54,849 bases of DNA from Chloroflexota bacterium (GCA_012026785.1 VEOW01000002.1:1-54849); one strand, 5' to 3'. Shown: positions 36,001-45,282, counted from the stretch's first letter. Numbers and translations are program-made. The notes: generated by a model from the sequence alone, not told the origin.

Positions 36001-38311
36001 GTTCGAGCCGGTCGCGATCGTCCTCGACGACAACGAGCGCTACCCCTCGAGCGATCGCCAGCAGCTGCTGGCGCTCGATGCCGGCGGCGAGGTCGCCGCT
36101 GTGCCGATCGGGCGCCATGCCTTCGCCTGGCGCCTGCCGGGTGTCGTCGCGGGCGTCCTCATGGCGCTGAGCCTGTACCTGCTCGCCCGGATCCTGTTCC
36201 GGCGCCGCAGCATCGCGGTCATCGCCGGCCTGCTGGCCCTCGCCGACGGGATGCTGTTCGCCCAGAGCCGGATCGGGATGAACGACGCCTACGTCGGGCT
36301 CGGCATCGTCGCGGCCTACATGGTCTTCGCCGCGCTGTGGCTGCGGCCGCCACGGGGTGCCCGCGGTTGGCTCGCCTTCGTCTTCGGGATGCTGGCCGTC
36401 GGCCTGCTGCTCGGGCTGGCGCTGGCCTCGAAGTGGGTCGCCGCCTACGCCATCGGCGCCCTCGGCGTCCTGGTCCTGTCACGCAGCGCGCTCGGCCGGC
36501 TGCTGGCGATCCTCGGTCTGATCGTCGCGTCGACGGCGCTCGGCTACCTCGCGATCTCGGTCCCCGAGGGCGAGACCGGCGGCAACTACCTGTTCCTCGC
36601 GATCATGGTCGCCCTGACGCTCGCGGGCGTCGTCGCCAACGTCGCCCACCCGATCGCCTGGACCCTCGAGGAGCAGCGCCTCGCGACCTTCGCGGCACCC
36701 GTCGCCGGGGGGCTGGCGCTGCTCGTCGGAGCCGCCCGGGGCGATCCGCTCGCCCCGCTCGACCTCGGGCCGCTGGCCGTCACCCCGCTGGAGCTGGCCA
36801 TCGCGGGCCTCGTGTTCGGAGCGGCCGTGCATACGGGCTTCGTGATCACCGGCCGCCTCGGCTTCGGGCCGCTCGCGCAGGCCGCCGGACCCGGCGAGCC
36901 CGGCGCGGCCCTCGATCCGCCGGCGCCGGCCCCGACCGGCTGGCTGCGACTGGGCAGCGGCTTCGGGCTGCCGGCCGCCTGGCTGGCGATCTGTCTCGTC
37001 GTGGTTCCGGTGGCGGTCTATGTCGTGTCGTACATCCCGTGGGCCTTCATCGAGAACCACCAGCTCATCGAGGGCTGGCCGGCTGGTCACACCGGGCAGA
37101 CGCTCATCGATCTCACGGCCGACATGTACAACTACCACAACCGTCTGAGCTCGGCCCACCCCGCGTCGTCGCCGTGGTGGGCGTGGCCGTTCGACCTGAA
37201 GCCGGTGTGGTTCTACCAGGAGAGCTTCGCCGGCGGCAGCGCGGGAGCGATCTACGACGCCGGCAACCTCGTCGCCTGGTGGCTGGCCGTGCCGGCGCTG
37301 GCGTTCGTGGCCTGGCAGGCCTTCGCCCGGCGCAGCCCCGCCCTCGCACTCATCGCGATCGCCTTCGCCTTCCAGTGGCTGTCGTGGGCCCGGATCGCCC
37401 GGGCGGCCTTCCAGTACCACTACTACACCTCGCTGCCGTTCGTCTTCCTGGCGCTGGCCTACTTCCTGGCCGAGTTGTGGCACGGGCCGTCGCGCCGGAC
37501 CTGGCTCCTCGCGCGCGTCTCAGCCGGCCTGGCCGTGCTGGGGCCGTTCACCCTGTGGCTGCTCCACCGGCCGCTGTGCGCGGTCGTGCGGGTCACCGAC
37601 GTCAACCCGGGCTCCCAGGCCTGTCCGACGGTCATCCCCGAGATTCCCGTCGCGCCCGGGGCGCTGGCGCTCGCGATCGTCCTGGGGATCGGCGTGCTGT
37701 TGCTCCTGCGGGAGCTGCTGGCGCTCGCCGACGAGGCGGATGCGGCGTCACTCGAGGGCGGGGCCTGGGGCTCGGCCGGGTTCCGGGACCGCCTCCGCAC
37801 GACGATCCTCGTCGGCGCCGGCGTGGTTGTCGCGGTCGGGTTCGTGACGGCCTTCCTGCGGGGCGGTGAGACGATCAACATCCCGAACGTGCCGGTCGAG
37901 CCGATCGCGCTGGTGGTGCTGCTGGCGCTGTCGCCGGTGGCGGCGTATGTCGCCACGGCGCGAGATTCGCGTCGGTTCGTGATCGGCGCGCTGCTGGCGA
38001 TCGGCGTCTGGTTCGTGCTGTGGTACCCGAACATCAGCGGCCTGCCGATGCCCTCCAACCTCCACAACGCCTACCAGGGCTTCCTGCCGACCTATCTCTA
38101 CCCGTTCCAGTTCCCGGTCAGCACCCTCGACCGCTCGGTCGATGCACCCTCGCTGTTCGACGTGGGGCCGGCGATCATGCTCCTCGCGATCGCCTTCACC
38201 GCCCTCGTGGTCGGCTACTCGACCTGGTCATGGCGGGTCGCCCTCGCCGAGCGGCGCCTCGAGCGCGCGGCCGCCACGGGAGCGCCCGGCGTACCGGCCG
38301 CCCCGGAGTAG
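33029..38311 (+). CDS. giant tandem GT-C protein: N-terminal GT-C domain + C-terminal PMT-like mannosyltransferase with a propeller-like insertion in loop 1
   Basis: SD AGGAG before TTG 33029; first module VDISSFQFWANELADNG...NPVTWVDSTIWGQVDSVG; second module MHFDEVYHPRTATEFL...EWTHPHLAKYAMALG then ~370-aa soluble insert then FAWRLPGVVAGVLMALSLYLLARILF...DGMLFAQSRIGMNDAYV. Confidence 0.85.
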   Translation: MTGPAVGGPDPGRGAPSRTGAASRTEAADATWGILILLAVGLALRLIIAYLLPDSGFRVDISSFQFWANELADNGIPGFYARAADPVTGFFADYTPGYLYVLWAVGTVANVLGMAGPGELIKIPPILADLVLGYLVWSMARELGAGERAARVGALLVVLNPVTWVDSTIWGQVDSVGLIPLLLAVRELWRDRPERAAVLAMVAALIKPQLGILIPIVAVVTIRRALMPRGAYGEDDPDPSTYSRTALEARIRGPIRILTTGAAGLLTALALSLPFGLGLPGLIGQIFSTAAGYPYLSVNAYNPWALVGQARPDGGVDGIAVNRQWVCDSTTVPREAFDIRIGDWLLYHVPAPPPDARCIGDPGVTFGALPAVAVGALLLLAAVAIVAAVVWRRPDRRTILVGLVVLSVAFFVLPTRVHERYLFPFVGIAAILAGASLRWRVAYVLGSAAVFANMYAVLTTLYTDNPGISDWLGIGPLLTSYWGVAAAAAAVTAVFAWAVLQLRAEADEQLADELTASADEPGDEELEFEPLPEPAAPTVGWGAPTATAFEPVRPGPPAGPPVPSTGLPPAAGALAPAWDEPGLAGEGPWAWFVARFRARPVRADRTAGLSNERGGRFDKLDVWILVVLAIAMLSIRLWRLPEPYQMHFDEVYHPRTATEFLQDWRYGIDHNIYEWTHPHLAKYAMALGIMAFADDRVVATSRLGQAVVDATIEPRRDDTLAGAPLEGDRLWVATGSQVLGYDLRTRELTATADLPGVVAVAIERPLARLYAATRSGEILEADLGPLDATRGQGVSPLDLRDLLDLGAPIEALFITTDGSRLAAVLAPSAEDAAVQEVVTIDTGAGTVVGRTELTGVTQLADGGQGRIAIATAEGLAFIDPETGEVGDLVDVEGPATGAVKTSGISDDPILVPYSAADGPRVAVVIAKPDETPRVSTSFVLPGTRAGRAFFDTASRMVHVEGSRPDQPGTTTVYVIEPHGNPPTVYADAALPFEPVAIVLDDNERYPSSDRQQLLALDAGGEVAAVPIGRHAFAWRLPGVVAGVLMALSLYLLARILFRRRSIAVIAGLLALADGMLFAQSRIGMNDAYVGLGIVAAYMVFAALWLRPPRGARGWLAFVFGMLAVGLLLGLALASKWVAAYAIGALGVLVLSRSALGRLLAILGLIVASTALGYLAISVPEGETGGNYLFLAIMVALTLAGVVANVAHPIAWTLEEQRLATFAAPVAGGLALLVGAARGDPLAPLDLGPLAVTPLELAIAGLVFGAAVHTGFVITGRLGFGPLAQAAGPGEPGAALDPPAPAPTGWLRLGSGFGLPAAWLAICLVVVPVAVYVVSYIPWAFIENHQLIEGWPAGHTGQTLIDLTADMYNYHNRLSSAHPASSPWWAWPFDLKPVWFYQESFAGGSAGAIYDAGNLVAWWLAVPALAFVAWQAFARRSPALALIAIAFAFQWLSWARIARAAFQYHYYTSLPFVFLALAYFLAELWHGPSRRTWLLARVSAGLAVLGPFTLWLLHRPLCAVVRVTDVNPGSQACPTVIPEIPVAPGALALAIVLGIGVLLLLRELLALADEADAASLEGGAWGSAGFRDRLRTTILVGAGVVVAVGFVTAFLRGGETINIPNVPVEPIALVVLLALSPVAAYVATARDSRRFVIGALLAIGVWFVLWYPNISGLPMPSNLHNAYQGFLPTYLYPFQFPVSTLDRSVDAPSLFDVGPAIMLLAIAFTALVVGYSTWSWRVALAERRLERAAATGAPGVPAAPE

Positions 38312-38565
38312 GGCGCCCCGGAGCCCGACGCTGCCCCAGCTCGGCGCCGGCGCTTACCCACACCCCGCGCCGCTTTCACTCCTTCGATTCTCATGTGCTG
38401 GTCATTTCTGGGCGTAGAAGGGCCCAAGGGCTTCGATTCAGTCGGGGCTCCCCCCGCAGCATCCCGATTTCATGCTCCCTCGAGATCGGGCCGGGACAAA
38501 CGCCGAGCACGTGGCCCGCCTCGCCGGTCGATGTCGCTTCCAAGGGCCAGAAATGCTCAGGCAGT

Positions 38566-38812
38566 GAGCGGCGGAGGCGCCTAGAACCCATTCGGCCGAG
38601 GCGGCGCTTAGGTCCCTCCTCCCAGCGTTTCCCATCACATGCTCGCGTGACGGACACGGCCACCCACCTCGATCCCCAGACTGGCGTTACCTCCCCTCAC
38701 ATGCCTGCCTGGCGGGCAACTGAGACCACATGGCCGTGACGCTGCGCGCGAGACGGGCATGCGATGGGAGTTGGGCTCCGGGAGCGGCGGAGGCGCTGAG
38801 AACCCATTCGGC
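38566..38812. repeat. direct repeat pair in noncoding DNA
   Basis: GAGCGGCGGAGGCGC(C/-)T(G)AGAACCCATTCGGC at 38566-38596 and 38782-38812. Confidence 0.7.
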
Positions 38813-38835
38813 GCCGGGAGGCCGCCCGCTCCGGC

Positions 38836-40020
38836 TTAGGCCGCGGGCACGGCGAGGCGCGGGTCCGATGGGACGTCGGCGTGGAAGCTGGAAGGGAGCT
38901 GGTTCTGGGCGGCGAGGCGGCGGATGACGAAGCCGTAGTACTCCTCGACCTTGGCCGTGACGCGCTCCCAGCTGTACTCCTCGGCGCGCTCGAGCCCCGA
39001 GCGGGCCATCGACTCGCGCAGCTCGTCGTCGGCGAGGACCTGGGCGAGGGCGGCGGCAAGGGCCTTGGGCTTGTGGGGTGGGACGAGCAGGCCCTCGCGA
39101 CCGCGCCGGACGACGCCCTTGTAGCCGTGGATGTCGCTGCACACGATGGCGGTGCCGGCGGCCATCGCCTCCAGCAGGACGATCCCGAACGACTCGCGCC
39201 CGGTGGCGGGCGAGCAGTAGACGTCGGCGGTCTTGAACAGCGCGTCGCGCTCCTCGTCGGTGACCCGGCCCAGGAACTCGACGTTCCCGAGCTTGCGGGT
39301 CTGGAGGTAGCGCCGGGCCTCCTTGGCCTGCGGCCCGGCGCCGACGACCAGGAGCCGGCAGTTGCAGCCGGTCCGGCGCAGGATCCGGTAGGCCTTGAGC
39401 AGGTCGAGGAGCCCCTTGCGCGGCTCGAACCGACCGACGAACAGGATGTTCTTGGTGCCGTCCTGCCAGCGCGCGATCGGCACGGCCCGGGCGAAGCGGG
39501 CGGTGTCGACGCCGTTGGGGATGACCTTGTAGTCGCCCGGGAAGTAGCGGTCGATGAAGTGCCGGGCGGCGGCCGAGACGGCGATCCGGCCGTGGAGACG
39601 GCGGGCGTAGCTTCCCAGGAACCGCGACCCGAACTCGTAGGCCGGTGAGAAGCCGCCGTAGGCATGGAAAGTCCCGATGTTCACGCTCGTCGACAGCCGC
39701 AGCGTGACCAGCGACAGGAACGGCACGAACGGCTCGTGGAAGTGGAGCAGGTCGAACTGCTCGCGCTCCAGGACCTCGCGCACCTGCGACAGGTAGCGCG
39801 GCGAGACGGTCACCGTGCCGACCGAGCCGTTCGAGGGAACGGAGATGCCCTTGCCGATCCGGATGACGTCGCCCTCCGAGGCGCGCTGCAGGCCGTGGCT
39901 GCTGGTGATGATCCGGACGTCGTGCTCGCGCAGCCGGAGGTTCTCGTAGAGGTAGCGGACGTGCTGGTTGACGCCGCCCGGGAGCGGATAGACGTACGGC
40001 GTAACCAGCCCGATCTTCAC
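38836..40020 (-). CDS. GT4 glycosyltransferase, PimA-like (phosphatidylinositol mannosyltransferase candidate)
   Basis: GTG start 40020: KIGLVTPYVYPLPGGVNQHVRYLYENL; NGSVGTVTVSPRYLSQVREVLEREQFDLLHFHEPFVPFLSLV; NGVDTARF; GRESFGIVLLEAMAAGTAIVCSDI; recalled similarity to mycobacterial PimA. Confidence 0.85.
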   Translation of the reverse strand: MKIGLVTPYVYPLPGGVNQHVRYLYENLRLREHDVRIITSSHGLQRASEGDVIRIGKGISVPSNGSVGTVTVSPRYLSQVREVLEREQFDLLHFHEPFVPFLSLVTLRLSTSVNIGTFHAYGGFSPAYEFGSRFLGSYARRLHGRIAVSAAARHFIDRYFPGDYKVIPNGVDTARFARAVPIARWQDGTKNILFVGRFEPRKGLLDLLKAYRILRRTGCNCRLLVVGAGPQAKEARRYLQTRKLGNVEFLGRVTDEERDALFKTADVYCSPATGRESFGIVLLEAMAAGTAIVCSDIHGYKGVVRRGREGLLVPPHKPKALAAALAQVLADDELRESMARSGLERAEEYSWERVTAKVEEYYGFVIRRLAAQNQLPSSFHADVPSDPRLAVPAA

Positions 40021-40838
40021 GATGCCTGGCCCTCGCCACCGCCCCGGACCGGCGCGAGCACCAGCTCGCCGGACCGCCCGTGGGGTGGATACCCGAGGTC
40101 GCGGCGCGTGCCGTCGCGCCGCAGGCGGCCGCCCACCTCGGCCCGGACGTCGCGGCCGTACTTGCGCAGCTGCTTGCCGAACGTCCCGACCTGGGCGCCC
40201 GGCGGGTGGAACGAGCCGTGGTGATGCGTCGTCCGGGCCAGGATGGCGGCCCGGAGGTCCTCGGCGGTGCGACCCGGGAAGGTCGTGTAGCCGATGCCGA
40301 TGGCGGCGAGCTCGTGGGCGTCCGAGTTGCCGAGCCGGGCGAGCCCGTGCTCCTCGGCGAACCGGACGACCTTGCCGTGCCACGGCCGCCCGAGGGTCGT
40401 CGGGTTGAACGCCTCGATGCCATCAGGCCAGAACCGATCGTCGTCGCCCAGCAGCCGCCGCAGGACGAAGCCCTGGGCGCACAGCGGATAGGGCACCAGC
40501 GGATGGGCCGGAATGGCCACCCCACCCTGGGCGTGGACCTCGGCGATCGTCGAGCGGAGCGAGCGGAACGGCTTCACCCGCTCCTGCAGCCACAGGCCCA
40601 GGAGGTGCCCGCCGAGGGTCGTGATCTCCTCGCCAACGACGACCTCGAACGACAGGCCTCGATCCTCGGCAATCCGCCGCCCGGCGAGCGCGGCATCGAT
40701 CCGCTCGTGGTCGGTGATCGCGATGACGTCGAGGTCGGTGTTGCGCTCGACATGGTCGAGGACCTCGACGACGCCGGCCGTCCCGTCCGAGGCGAGGGTG
40801 TGGATGTGGAGGTCGGCTCGACCCAGCCGGGGCGTCAT
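40017..40838 (-). CDS. PHP domain phosphoesterase
   Basis: RADLHIHTLASDGTAGVVEVLDH; VIAITDHERIDAAL; AHPLVPYP; NSDAHEL. Confidence 0.9.
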   Translation of the reverse strand: MTPRLGRADLHIHTLASDGTAGVVEVLDHVERNTDLDVIAITDHERIDAALAGRRIAEDRGLSFEVVVGEEITTLGGHLLGLWLQERVKPFRSLRSTIAEVHAQGGVAIPAHPLVPYPLCAQGFVLRRLLGDDDRFWPDGIEAFNPTTLGRPWHGKVVRFAEEHGLARLGNSDAHELAAIGIGYTTFPGRTAEDLRAAILARTTHHHGSFHPPGAQVGTFGKQLRKYGRDVRAEVGGRLRRDGTRRDLGYPPHGRSGELVLAPVRGGGEGQAS

Positions 40839-41854
40839 GCGGCGATCTCCGGCGCAGGTGCCTGGCGACGGTTCCGCCGCCGCCGCCCACCCGTCGCCGT
40901 GGCCCCCTCCGCCAGGTCGTCCCAGATCGGGTGGAAGACGGCCTGCCACTGCTCGGGGGCCTCGGCGACGTACTCCTCGAAGGCCCGCGCCTCGGCCTCG
41001 AGGTAGGCCTCGACGCGGGCTCGACGGGTCGGACCCTCCGGGATGGGCACCGGTCCGCCGCGGGCGTGCTGGATGCCGTCCTTGGCCTGCCACGTCCCGA
41101 AGCCCCGGGGCACGGCGCCGGTCTCGAGGGCCAGCAGGGCCGGTCCGGCGGGGAGGCGTGCCGGATGCCCGAACAGGGACGTCTCGCTGCCCCCACCGGT
41201 CAGGTCCCGATCGGCGACGAGCCCGACCGGCTGGCCGCGCCGGAGCGCGGCGGCGAGCTCACGGCGGGCCGCGACCAGGTCGACGAGACGGACGCCCATC
41301 CGCTCTCGCGAGGCGACCAGGAAGGCCTGGAGGTCGGGATCGCCGACGACCTCGGTGGGCACGACGCCGGGCCGGCCGGATCGGCGGATGAAGTAGAGCG
41401 CGGCGAGCTCGAACCAGCCGAGATGGAGGCCGACGAACAGCACGCCGTTGGGATCGGCGAGCGCGTCCGGGACGAGCTCCGGCGTGTCGACGACGAAGCG
41501 TCGCTCGACGTCGGCGGGCGACATGGCGTCGGCCCGGGCGAGCCGGACGTAGTAGCGCGCCGCGTGCCGGAAGGCGTCCCGGACGAGGCGGTTGAGCGCC
41601 GCCGCGTCGGTCGCCGCGGCCCAGCGCGCCGGATCCCCCTGGTGCGTCGCGGCCATCCACGCCGCGATCCGGGCGAGGTTCCGCCGCGCCAGGCGGCGCC
41701 GCTCGGGCGCGAGGCGGTACCAGACATCTCCGACGAGGTCCGCCGCGGCCAGCAGCGGCCGCTCCGGCAGCCGCGCCAGGAGCCAGGCTCCAGCGACGAG
41801 CGCGCGGCCGCGCAGCCGGCGGATCCACGAGGGTCGCGGCGCCGAGGCGTCCAT
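40835..41854 (-). CDS. LpxL/HtrB/PatA-like acyltransferase
   Basis: LFVGLHLGWFELAALYFIRR (HX4E motif), VGLVADRDL, GPALLALETGAVP; ATG 41854 overlaps upstream stop. Confidence 0.88.
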   Translation of the reverse strand: MDASAPRPSWIRRLRGRALVAGAWLLARLPERPLLAAADLVGDVWYRLAPERRRLARRNLARIAAWMAATHQGDPARWAAATDAAALNRLVRDAFRHAARYYVRLARADAMSPADVERRFVVDTPELVPDALADPNGVLFVGLHLGWFELAALYFIRRSGRPGVVPTEVVGDPDLQAFLVASRERMGVRLVDLVAARRELAAALRRGQPVGLVADRDLTGGGSETSLFGHPARLPAGPALLALETGAVPRGFGTWQAKDGIQHARGGPVPIPEGPTRRARVEAYLEAEARAFEEYVAEAPEQWQAVFHPIWDDLAEGATATGGRRRRNRRQAPAPEIAA

Positions 41855-42867
41855 CAGCCGGTGGCGAGCCCTTCCGCCGCTGTCCCGAGGGCCGGGTGCC
41901 CCTCGACCGCACGTCGCGCGAGCTCGGCCCGCTCGGCCTCGGTCTCGGGCCACTGGGCCTTGAAGCTGTACCAGTGCTCGGGGGCCGCGGCGATCGCCGC
42001 CTCCAGGGCATCCGCGATGGCCTGGGTCGCGCGGGCGATCTCGGCCGGCTCGGTCGACGCGACGCGCATCGGCTCGCCATAGCTGATCTGGTAGCTCTTG
42101 CTGTCGGCCGAGCGACGAATCGCGATGTGGACGATGTCGGCCCCGGTCCTCGCGGCCAGGACCGCCGGACCGGCGGGCAGGGTCGTCCAGGCGCCGAACA
42201 TTCGAACCGGGACGTCGTCGGGCTTGTAGCCCCAGTCGACGATGAGGGCCAGGACCTCGCCGCGCTTGAGGATCGAGTACAGCTCGCGGAGGCGCCGCCA
42301 GGGGATCATTCGAACGCCCCACGTCTCACGCTGCTTCGTGAGATGTTCGAACAGCTCGGGGAAGCTCGTGTCGTCCGCCACCGCGGCGATCGGCCAGCCG
42401 TGACGGGCGATCCCGCGAGCGATGCCCTCGAGGTTGCCGATGTGGCCGGTCGTGAGGATCAGCCCCCGGCCCGACTCCTTCCAGTACGCCTCCAACGGCA
42501 GGAGGTTGGAGGTATCGACGAGCGCCTCGGCCTCGTCGTCGGACAGCCGCGGCAGCCGCATCAGCTCGACGACGTAGCGGGCGTACGAACGGTAGGCGCC
42601 CAGCGCCCGTCGCCGGACCTCGAGGCTGCCGGGCGACTTGCCGGTCACGTGGGCGAAGTTGACGTGGACCGAGCGGCGCTTCGAGGGCACGAGGAAGAAC
42701 GACAGCTGGAGCATGAAGGCCACGATCCAGCGCGCGATCGGGACCGGAAGGCTGCTCAGGATCCACGCCCCGAGGCGGTAGACGTAGACCGCCGAACGCT
42801 CGATCGGACGGGGGCCCTGAGGCCCCCGCCGATGGGGTGCCTTGATCGGTCGGCCGCTTGAGTTCAC
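41854..42867 (-). CDS. LpxL/HtrB/PatA-like acyltransferase (second paralogue)
   Basis: [18 protein letters not shown] (HX4E motif), [37 protein letters not shown]. Confidence 0.88.
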   Translation of the reverse strand: MNSSGRPIKAPHRRGPQGPRPIERSAVYVYRLGAWILSSLPVPIARWIVAFMLQLSFFLVPSKRRSVHVNFAHVTGKSPGSLEVRRRALGAYRSYARYVVELMRLPRLSDDEAEALVDTSNLLPLEAYWKESGRGLILTTGHIGNLEGIARGIARHGWPIAAVADDTSFPELFEHLTKQRETWGVRMIPWRRLRELYSILKRGEVLALIVDWGYKPDDVPVRMFGAWTTLPAGPAVLAARTGADIVHIAIRRSADSKSYQISYGEPMRVASTEPAEIARATQAIADALEAAIAAAPEHWYSFKAQWPETEAERAELARRAVEGHPALGTAAEGLATG

Positions 42868-44135
42868 GCCCCGGTCGCCGCCTTGGGGCCGGTCGGCGCG
42901 GGCGTCGCCCCGGCCTGCGCTGCCGTCGACGGCCGTGCCGCCAGCTTGCGGAGCGTCCGCTTGACCGGCTTCTCGGTCCCGACGAGCGTCTCGTTGTCGT
43001 CGCCGCGGATGAACGCCTCGACGCGGTTGAACGCGATGTCGTCGTGGATCTGGATCGGCGGGCTCTTCATGAAGTAGCTCGACGGGGCCACGAGCGTGCC
43101 CTTCAGGCCGCGATCGAGGCCCAGCTTCAGGCAGCGGATGGCGTCGGTGATGACGCCGGCGCTGTTGGGGCTGTCCCAGACCTCGAGCTTGAGCTCGGCG
43201 TTGAGCGGGACGTCGCCGTAGGTCGTGCCCTCCATCCGGATGTAGCACCACTTCCGGTCGAGCAGCCACGGCACGTGGTCCGACGGCCCGACGTGGACGT
43301 CGTCGTCGCCGAGCTCGTAATCGAGCATGCTCGTGACGGCGTTGGTCTTGCTGATCTTCTTGGACTCGAGCCGCTCGCGCTCGAGCATGTTGAGGAAGTC
43401 GGTATTGCCGCCGAAGTTGAGCTGGTAGGTGCGATCGAGGCGAACGCCGCGGTCCATGAACAGGCGCGTCAGCACCCGGTGGCTGATCGTCGCGCCGACC
43501 TGGCTCTTGATGTCGTCGCCGATGATCGGCAGGCCCTCCTCGGCGAAGCGGCGCTGCCAGTACGGCTCACGGCCGATGAACACCGGGATGGCGTTGATGA
43601 AGCCGACGCCGGCGCGGAGCGCCTGCTCGACGTACCACTTCGTCGCCTCCTCGCTGCCGACCGGCAGGTAAGAGACCATGACGTCGACCTCGCGCTCCTG
43701 GAGGATGCCGACGATGTCGGCCGTCGGGCCGGGCGCCTTCTCGATGATCTGGCTCAGGTACTTGCCGAGGCCGTCGTGGGTCATGCCGCGCTCGACGGGC
43801 ACGCCCATGTGGGGCACCTGCTGGAAGACGTAGGTGTTGTTGGGCTTCTGGTAGATCGCCTCGGACAGGTCTTTGCCGACCTTGTTCTTGTCGACGTCGA
43901 AGGCGGCCACGAACTCGATGTCGCGGATGTGGTAGCCGCCGAGGTTGACGTGCATCAGCCCCGGGACGAAGTCGTCGTCGTTGGCGTTCTCGTAGTAGTA
44001 GCGGCCCTGGACGAGGCTGCTGGCGCAGTTGCCGACGCCGACGATCGCGACGCGGATCTTGCCGTCCTTGCGACGGGCAGCGCCGGCCCAGGTGTTGGTC
44101 GGCGTGTGGCCGTTCTTGCCGTTGGTCTTGGCCAT
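42864..44135 (-). CDS. ino1: inositol-3-phosphate synthase
   Basis: [65 protein letters not shown]. Confidence 0.95.
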   Translation of the reverse strand: MAKTNGKNGHTPTNTWAGAARRKDGKIRVAIVGVGNCASSLVQGRYYYENANDDDFVPGLMHVNLGGYHIRDIEFVAAFDVDKNKVGKDLSEAIYQKPNNTYVFQQVPHMGVPVERGMTHDGLGKYLSQIIEKAPGPTADIVGILQEREVDVMVSYLPVGSEEATKWYVEQALRAGVGFINAIPVFIGREPYWQRRFAEEGLPIIGDDIKSQVGATISHRVLTRLFMDRGVRLDRTYQLNFGGNTDFLNMLERERLESKKISKTNAVTSMLDYELGDDDVHVGPSDHVPWLLDRKWCYIRMEGTTYGDVPLNAELKLEVWDSPNSAGVITDAIRCLKLGLDRGLKGTLVAPSSYFMKSPPIQIHDDIAFNRVEAFIRGDDNETLVGTEKPVKRTLRKLAARPSTAAQAGATPAPTGPKAATGA

Positions 44136-44206
44136 GCTGTGGTCTCCCTGGTGCTCCCGTTGTGGATGTGCGTTCGAGGTGGTTCCGTGATCTGGGCGCG
44201 TCCGGC

Positions 44207-44836
44207 TCAGCCCTCCTTCAGCTGTTCGCGGACATGGAGGATGCGCTGGGCGGTCGTGATGGCCGCCAGCGCCGCGATGACGAGCAGGGCCAGCCCGAGC
44301 CAGGCCTGGCCGAAGCCAAGGACGCCGCTGGGGATCCCGGCCAGTACGAGGCCGGCCGCGAGGAAGACGAGGCGAATCTCGCGCGGGGCGAAGCCGACCT
44401 CGCCATGGAGGCCGAGCGATTCGGCCTTGGCCCGGGTGTAGGTGACCATCGAGGCGAACGTCAGCGCCAGGCCGGCGAGGATCACCCCGACCGTGAACTG
44501 GGCGGCTGCCGCGCCGATCGCGATCCCGGCGTAGACGAGGTTCTCGCCGGTCCGATCGAGGGTCGAGTCGAGAAAGGCCCCGAAGCGGCTGGCCTGACCG
44601 GTCGCCCTCGCGAGCGCGCCGTCGAACAGGTCGAAGATCCCGAAGGCCAGGACCATGACGCCGGCCACGAGCCACGCCTGGCCGGCCGCCGCGAGCGCGG
44701 CGACGCAGGTCCCGAGGAAGCCGATGATCGTCAGGGCATTGGGCGTCAGGCCGAGGCGGCCGAGGCCGCGGGCGATCGGCGTCGCGAGGTCGCGGACCCG
44801 CTGGCGCGTGGCGGGCGACACGAACGAGCCGGTCAC
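44207..44836 (-). CDS. CDP-alcohol phosphatidyltransferase (phosphatidylinositol-phosphate synthase candidate)
   Basis: CDP-OH-P motif [30 protein letters not shown] 44836 overlaps ArsR stop. Confidence 0.9.
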   Translation of the reverse strand: MTGSFVSPATRQRVRDLATPIARGLGRLGLTPNALTIIGFLGTCVAALAAAGQAWLVAGVMVLAFGIFDLFDGALARATGQASRFGAFLDSTLDRTGENLVYAGIAIGAAAAQFTVGVILAGLALTFASMVTYTRAKAESLGLHGEVGFAPREIRLVFLAAGLVLAGIPSGVLGFGQAWLGLALLVIAALAAITTAQRILHVREQLKEG

Positions 44837-45252
44837 GAGGCCGTCTGCTCGCGGGTCCGACCGATGCCGAGGACCCGCCGGTCGTGGTCGGCGAAGCGCT
44901 CGAAGGCCTCCGGGAGGAGCCTTGAGACCGTCTCTCGGCCGACCCGCCGCGTCTCGATCAGACCGGCGCTTCGAAGGCGGCCGAGGTGCCACGACACGAG
45001 CGGCTGCGACAGCCCGACCTGGTCGATGAGCTCCGAGACGCTCGCGTCGCCCTTGGCGAGCCGGCGGACGATCCGCAACCGGTTCACGTCGGCCAGGGCC
45101 TTGTGGACGAGGCGCAGGGCGCGCAGCTCCTCGGGCGGGTCGACGACCGCGGCGAGGGTGGTTCGAATGTGGGCGGGGGATGGGGCCACGACGGGGCGCT
45201 CCGGCGGCTTCGTTGTCCGGCAGACGACTTCTGGTCGGCCGGCTTGGATCAA
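44833..45252 (-). CDS. ArsR family transcriptional regulator
   Basis: [68 protein letters not shown] start at 45252 uncertain. Confidence 0.88.
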   Translation of the reverse strand: MIQAGRPEVVCRTTKPPERPVVAPSPAHIRTTLAAVVDPPEELRALRLVHKALADVNRLRIVRRLAKGDASVSELIDQVGLSQPLVSWHLGRLRSAGLIETRRVGRETVSRLLPEAFERFADHDRRVLGIGRTREQTAS

Positions 45253-45282
45253 CGGGGGTTTATATCAATATGCGTTGATCCA
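45245..45282. promoter_or_regulatory. inverted repeat, candidate ArsR operator
   Basis: TGGATCAAC-N20-GTTGATCCA flanking AT-rich TTTATATCAATATGC. Confidence 0.6.

Noticed and set aside
34334-36118. 594-aa minus-strand ORF opposite the giant GT-C gene
   Set aside because: Antisense frame, low-complexity composition; the plus strand has coherent domain motifs.
38312-38835. Insertion-sequence remnant
   Set aside because: No transposase-like frame, terminal inverted repeats or target duplication recognised; kept only as a repeat finding.
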